From contig WHUX01000322.1 in assembly GCA_015179025.1 (NCBI GenBank), positions 1-44,104 on the forward strand: 44,104 nt of DNA, read 5' to 3'. Under the pieces are notes generated by a model. The model was not told where the DNA came from and made no database searches. It saw only the letters and a list, made by a program, of their open reading frames with translations. The stretch's first letter is position 1. Each line of letters opens with the position of its first letter. The translations under genes were made by a program, and so were the position numbers. Shown in pieces: positions 40,524 to 44,104 of this stretch. The stretch comes from Terfezia claveryi. Lineage: Eukaryota; Ascomycota; Pezizomycetes; Pezizales; Pezizaceae.

Positions 40524-43500
40524 TTACCATTTTTTAATGGTAACCATAGGCGTAATCTTGGTAAGAATATCCACTGGATTTTCCTTGCCTGGGATAGTTG
40601 TTATGGCTAATTTTTCTGCTTGTACTTGTTGGCGTAGATAGTGGTATTGATGTTCAATATGCCTAGTTCGTCTTAAACAGCGAGAGGTATGAGCTAGGTT
40701 GAAGGTTCCTTCACTATCTGTTTTTACTGTAGGTTTTAGTGATAATCCAAGTTCATCTAGGAGTTGTTGTGCCCAAGTTGCATCTTTAGCTCCTTCACAT
40801 GCAGCAATATATTCTGCTTCGGTGATTGACAAGGATACAGTATCCTGATGGCGACTGTACCATCCTACTGGTTGATCACCGAGAGTCATGAGTACTTCTG
40901 TTTGGGATCTCGCTTGTTCACTACCGTAGGATGCATCTGCATATATGACGAGGTGTAAATCCATAGGTTTGCATAGAATTAGTCCTAAGTGCTTGGTGTT
41001 CTAGAGATATTGGAGAATAGTTAAAGCAGCTCTATAATTTGTTGTGGAAGGTTTAGATGCTCGCCATCCCAGAAGGTTGACATGGATAGATATCTCAGGT
41101 CTTGTCATTCTTGCAATATAAAGTAGTCCTCCTGTAAGTGCTTGATATTTCTTAGTATCTTCGAAATGGTCATTAAAGTCGCCATATACTTCTGGATTAA
41201 TGGGTAAGGAATTCTTATGTTGCGGTTTGCCGTGGAGGAGGTATTTTGAGGCCATTGTTTCTATAAGTGCCTTTTGGGTTATTATGACTTCCGTATTTGT
41301 GTTGTTCCACTTAAGCTCAATTCCTTGGAGTTTCTCTGGATTCCCACGTTTTTCAAGCTCAATTTTTTCCTCGATTTTTTCTTCGAATTCTTTGAGTATT
41401 GTCTCATTATCCACAATTCCTATAAGGTCATCGACATGAGTTCCCAGAATGAAGGAATTATCATGGTTTGTGTAGGTCCCTTCATCTCCAATGCATTGAT
41501 GGAGTCCTGCAAGTGCTAGGATCTTCTCTAATATCTTAAACCACTCATGCCCTACTTGTTTTAGCCTATATAGAGCTTTGTTAAGCTTCCAGTATTCAGT
41601 CTCTCCATTTTCATTTATATCCGAAATATAGACATCATGATGTAAAAGAGCCTGCAAGTAGGCGGCTACCACATCCCACTGCTGAATTCTCCATTTTTTA
41701 TACATGGCCAGTATGAGCAGGATTTTCAATGTTTCGGATCTCATCATTTGTACATAGGTTTTGTTAGAATCATAGTTGATCCCATCCTCTTGAGTAAATC
41801 CTCTCCCTACTTTTCTGGCTTTGTATTTCTCAATACTTCCATCTAATTTTCGCTTTATTGTATAGACCCATTTGGTGTCTACAATCTTGGTCCCTTCTGG
41901 GATATCTTCTTTAGCGATTCTTGTGAATACACCATATTTCTGCAATTGCTCTCTTTCTTTAGTTCGTGCTTTTACCCATTCATGTGCTTATGCAGAGGAT
42001 CTGGTTTGTGCATCTGTTGGATGGTCAGAGTTGACTATTCTGATCGTGGCTTTTTTAGTGGCCTTTCATTGTCTTTTAGATTTTCATTCCCCAAGTTCTT
42101 CTATCCATTCTGCAGCACTTTTCCGATGCCTCTCTTGCTGCAGGGTGGGGTCTTGAGTGCTTTATTGAGCTTTTACGAGGTCGCTTTCTTGAGCTTTTCT
42201 GAGCTCGCTTTCTTGAGCTTTTCTGAGCTCACTTTCTTGAGCTTTTCTGAGCTCATTTTCTTGGGTTTTTTCGAGCTCACTTTCTTGACCTTTTTGGAGC
42301 TTGTATTCTTGATCTTTTCTGAGCTCGCTTTCTTGACTTTCTTGAGTTTTTTCGAGCTCACTTTCTTGACCTTTTTGGAGCTCGTATTCTTGATCTTTTC
42401 TGAGCTCGCTTTCTTGACTTTCTTGAGTTTTTTCGAGCTCGCTTTCTTGACTTTCTTAAGCTATTATGGGGTTTTTAGCCAATGTATATTTCCCTTTTTT
42501 ATCGATCGTGATATAAGTGCCGAATGTAGTTGTATATCCAACAATTCGAGCAGCATACCCTTGTGGGGCTAATTTGTCTGAAGCCTTATTTTCGTAGTTG
42601 AAGCAAATAACTTTTTGGCCAAATGGCCTCAGGTTGCTTCGCTCTTGTAGAGCATTTTTCACCAAGAGTACTTCAATTAGTATGCCTCCATTTAGAGCTT
42701 TGTGGGGAACTCTGTTTTTTGTGTACACTGCCTATTGTGCAGCTTTATCCCAGAGGTTTTTTAGCATTTTTGCTACCAGCAGAGCTGTTCTACTCATAGT
42801 CATGATGGTCCTATTTGTTCGTTCTGCAACAGCATTTGTTTCACTATATCTTGGTACCATCTCTTTAAAAGTAATTCCTCTCTGTTATAGTTCAGTGTTA
42901 AGCTTGAGGGTATGGAACTCATCCCCCCAGTCTGCTTGTATTTGGATGACTTTATATTGGTAGCCAGCTTTGTTTTCCAGGGCATTGATAACTCCAATAA
43001 GTGCTCCTGCTGCATCGCTTTTTTGCTTTAGAGATCTAGCTACTATGTATCTACTGTAATCATCAGTTACTAGTAGGAGATATCTATATTAGCTAGAAAG
43101 GGTTATTGGGTCTATAGGCCCAATTAAGTCTGCATATAACTGTTCCAGTAGTTTGGATATCCTTATCCCTTGTCCACTTTTTGCTGGTGGTTTTGTTGCT
43201 TTGCTGAGCTGACATGCCTCGCAGGTAATTGTTGGTTGCATTATTTTGCCTAGTAACTGATATTCGGGGAGATTTTTTAAGGTATTGAGTGAGATATGCC
43301 CATATCGTTTATGTAAGATTTTTAGTTGTTGGATAGCTGATTGGGCAGTTTCAGTGGTTAATTGGGTGAGGGCAGCCTTTGGTGGTTGGATAGCTAATTG
43401 CTATAATGTGACTTTATCAGGTATTATCCAGAGGGCGCCTTTTATATCTCTTTTCATATTATATATAACATTTTTCTCCTTCCACAATCTGGCTAATTTT

Positions 43501-44102
43501 TCCTGCACTTGAAGGGTATGTTTATGCGGCATCCTTTCTCCACTGATGATATTGCTATATGTTGGATTATATAGGCATTCTTTATAGTATATCGTTCTTC
43601 CATTACATTGGAGTGTCAGTGTACCCATAGTGGTACAGATAGATTCTGCTCCATTATGTCCTTTTACCACTAGGTTAAGATTGTCCTGTATTTCCGATAG
43701 CCTTCCAAGTTTATTCGTTGTGTGATGAGATGTAGCCATATCATATTGGTATGCTTCTGTTGGTCCTCCGTCTGCTTTTTCTATTATTATCTGCATAATA
43801 ATGGCTTCTTCATCCTTCTTTCGTTTCTGGTGTTTGGCAGTATTCCCTTGTTCCCTTTTCTTGGTATAACATTCGTTTTCATTGTGATTGAGACCTTGCC
43901 ATCCTTTACCTATGCAATAGCTGCAACGTTTATCGTTCAAGGCTATTCTTTGAACCAGTGGATTGCTGTTGTTTTCTTTATGTTGGTTTTGGCCTTTTTG
44001 CCTAGCGGTAATGTATTCGTTTATTTTCCGTGCAGTATCGTCATAGGTTTGTTCTTTTGACCTGACATTTTCTATAGTACTTGTGTAGAATATAGGTAGT
44101 GA
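40524..44102 (-). pseudogene. Copia gag-pol polyprotein, single frame with ten stops
   Basis: One frame of 1193 codons runs from the right edge to a natural TAA at 40524-40526 with no frameshift. Zinc knuckle: CSYCIGKGWQGLN...HNENEC at about 43870-43925. Protease region: YDMATSHHTTNKLG at about 43710, where D-S/T-G-A-S-x-H is usual. Integrase: HKRYGHISLNTLKNLPEYQL with CEACQLSK (zinc-binding H-H-C-C), then ADLIGP, QADWGDEFH and NAVAERTNR carrying the D, D and E. Reverse transcriptase: IVDTKWVYTIKRKLDGSIEK, WDVVAAYLQALLHHDVY, then THVDDLIGI with His before V-D-D. RNase H: IYADASYGSEQA, SITEAEYIAACEGAKDA and NPVDILTK. Stops lie at 43401, 43089, 42885, 42732, 42456, 42162, 42084, 42066, 41988 and 41001 (lowest base of each). 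Confidence 0.92.
42158..42462 (-). repeat. 24-bp coding minisatellite in the copia linker
   Basis: Tandem 24-base units encode, in the polyprotein frame, 8-residue repeats such as QESELRKA, QESELEKT, QEYELQKG and QENELRKA. There are about eleven units, two with an extra QES. They lie between integrase and reverse transcriptase. Read on the plus strand the same DNA gives a long Phe/Leu/Ser-rich frame that I treat as a shadow. Confidence 0.88.
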
Positions 44103-44104
44103 CA

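Larger units (their letters stand above)
40281..44104 (-). mobile_element. Ty1/copia element 2, 3' part, open at the right edge
   Basis: This minus-strand copia element enters from the right edge. Order on the minus strand is Gag zinc knuckle, protease, integrase, a linker with a minisatellite, reverse transcriptase, RNase H, polypurine tract and 3' LTR. The order integrase before reverse transcriptase defines Ty1/copia. It is less AT-rich and much better preserved than the copia remnant at 35.6-37.6 kb. Confidence 0.93.

Noticed and set aside
42173..42361. Lys/Ser-rich 62-residue minus frame resembling a basic DNA-binding tail
   Set aside because: It is the minisatellite read in the wrong frame. 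The polyprotein frame gives Gln/Glu/Ser/Leu repeats continuous with integrase and reverse transcriptase.
41946..42572. 208-residue plus-strand frame rich in Phe, Leu, Ser and Glu
   Set aside because: It is antisense to the copia minisatellite and linker. The repeat explains both its length and its repetitive composition.

Overview
The window looks like a transposon-rich, gene-poor stretch of a filamentous ascomycete genome. The main reasons are several families of Tad1/I-clade-like LINEs (ORF1 zinc knuckle, apurinic endonuclease, reverse transcriptase, RNase H, C-terminal CCHC-like domain, poly-A tails), a pogo/Tigger-type DNA transposon, Ty1/copia and Ty3/gypsy elements, an F-box gene with a short (87 bp) intron, and a repeat block with a dinucleotide pattern like repeat-induced point mutation (RIP). 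I do not name a species.

Layout. 1-4721 is a long, decayed family-1 LINE (A) that continues off the left edge. 4.7-12.8 kb holds the few candidate host genes: a basic protein ending at 6492, a small membrane-protein reading frame at 9293 and a Ser/Pro-rich protein at 10422-11519. A family-2 LINE fragment (D, 7440-8925), a 251-bp and a 106-bp tandem duplication, and a poly-A-only retro-insertion with a 14-bp target duplication lie among them. 12.8-16.4 kb is a graveyard of LINE fragments, a solo-LTR candidate and isolated LINE 3' ends. 16.7-18.1 kb (minus strand) is a two-exon F-box gene. 18.4-24.7 kb contains LINE tails, ORF1 fragments and short inverted-repeat footprints.

24.7-32.2 kb is a readable nested stack, all minus strand unless stated. 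A family-3 LINE (E) was split by a 5'-truncated family-1 LINE (F, 25506-29849) flanked by a 14-bp target duplication. F was itself split by a 1252-bp pogo-like element (26925-28176; perfect 23-bp terminal repeats, TA duplication) lying 3 bp from a solo LTR (28182-28503). E also carries an LTR-like insertion, and that insertion was split by a short LINE (G, 30827-31428, 11-bp target duplication).

32.6-40.3 kb is an AT-rich, TpA-rich block: a family-2 LINE (H, plus), a copia remnant (minus) and a gypsy gag-protease remnant (plus), with many stop codons but mostly kept reading frames. 40.3 kb to the right edge is a second copia element (minus), younger: one continuous gag-pol frame over 1193 codons with ten stop codons and no frameshift, and an in-frame 24-bp minisatellite.

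No complete novel multi-gene system is visible. The most interesting items are the nested chronology, the 3'-UTR hairpin of family-1 LINEs with compensatory base changes, the pogo element whose transposase has DNA-binding and C-terminal parts but no catalytic domain, the tail-only insertion at 10.1 kb, and the GTCTC/GAGAC array inside LINE H. Relationships between elements come from comparing sequences within this window by eye; no database search was possible.
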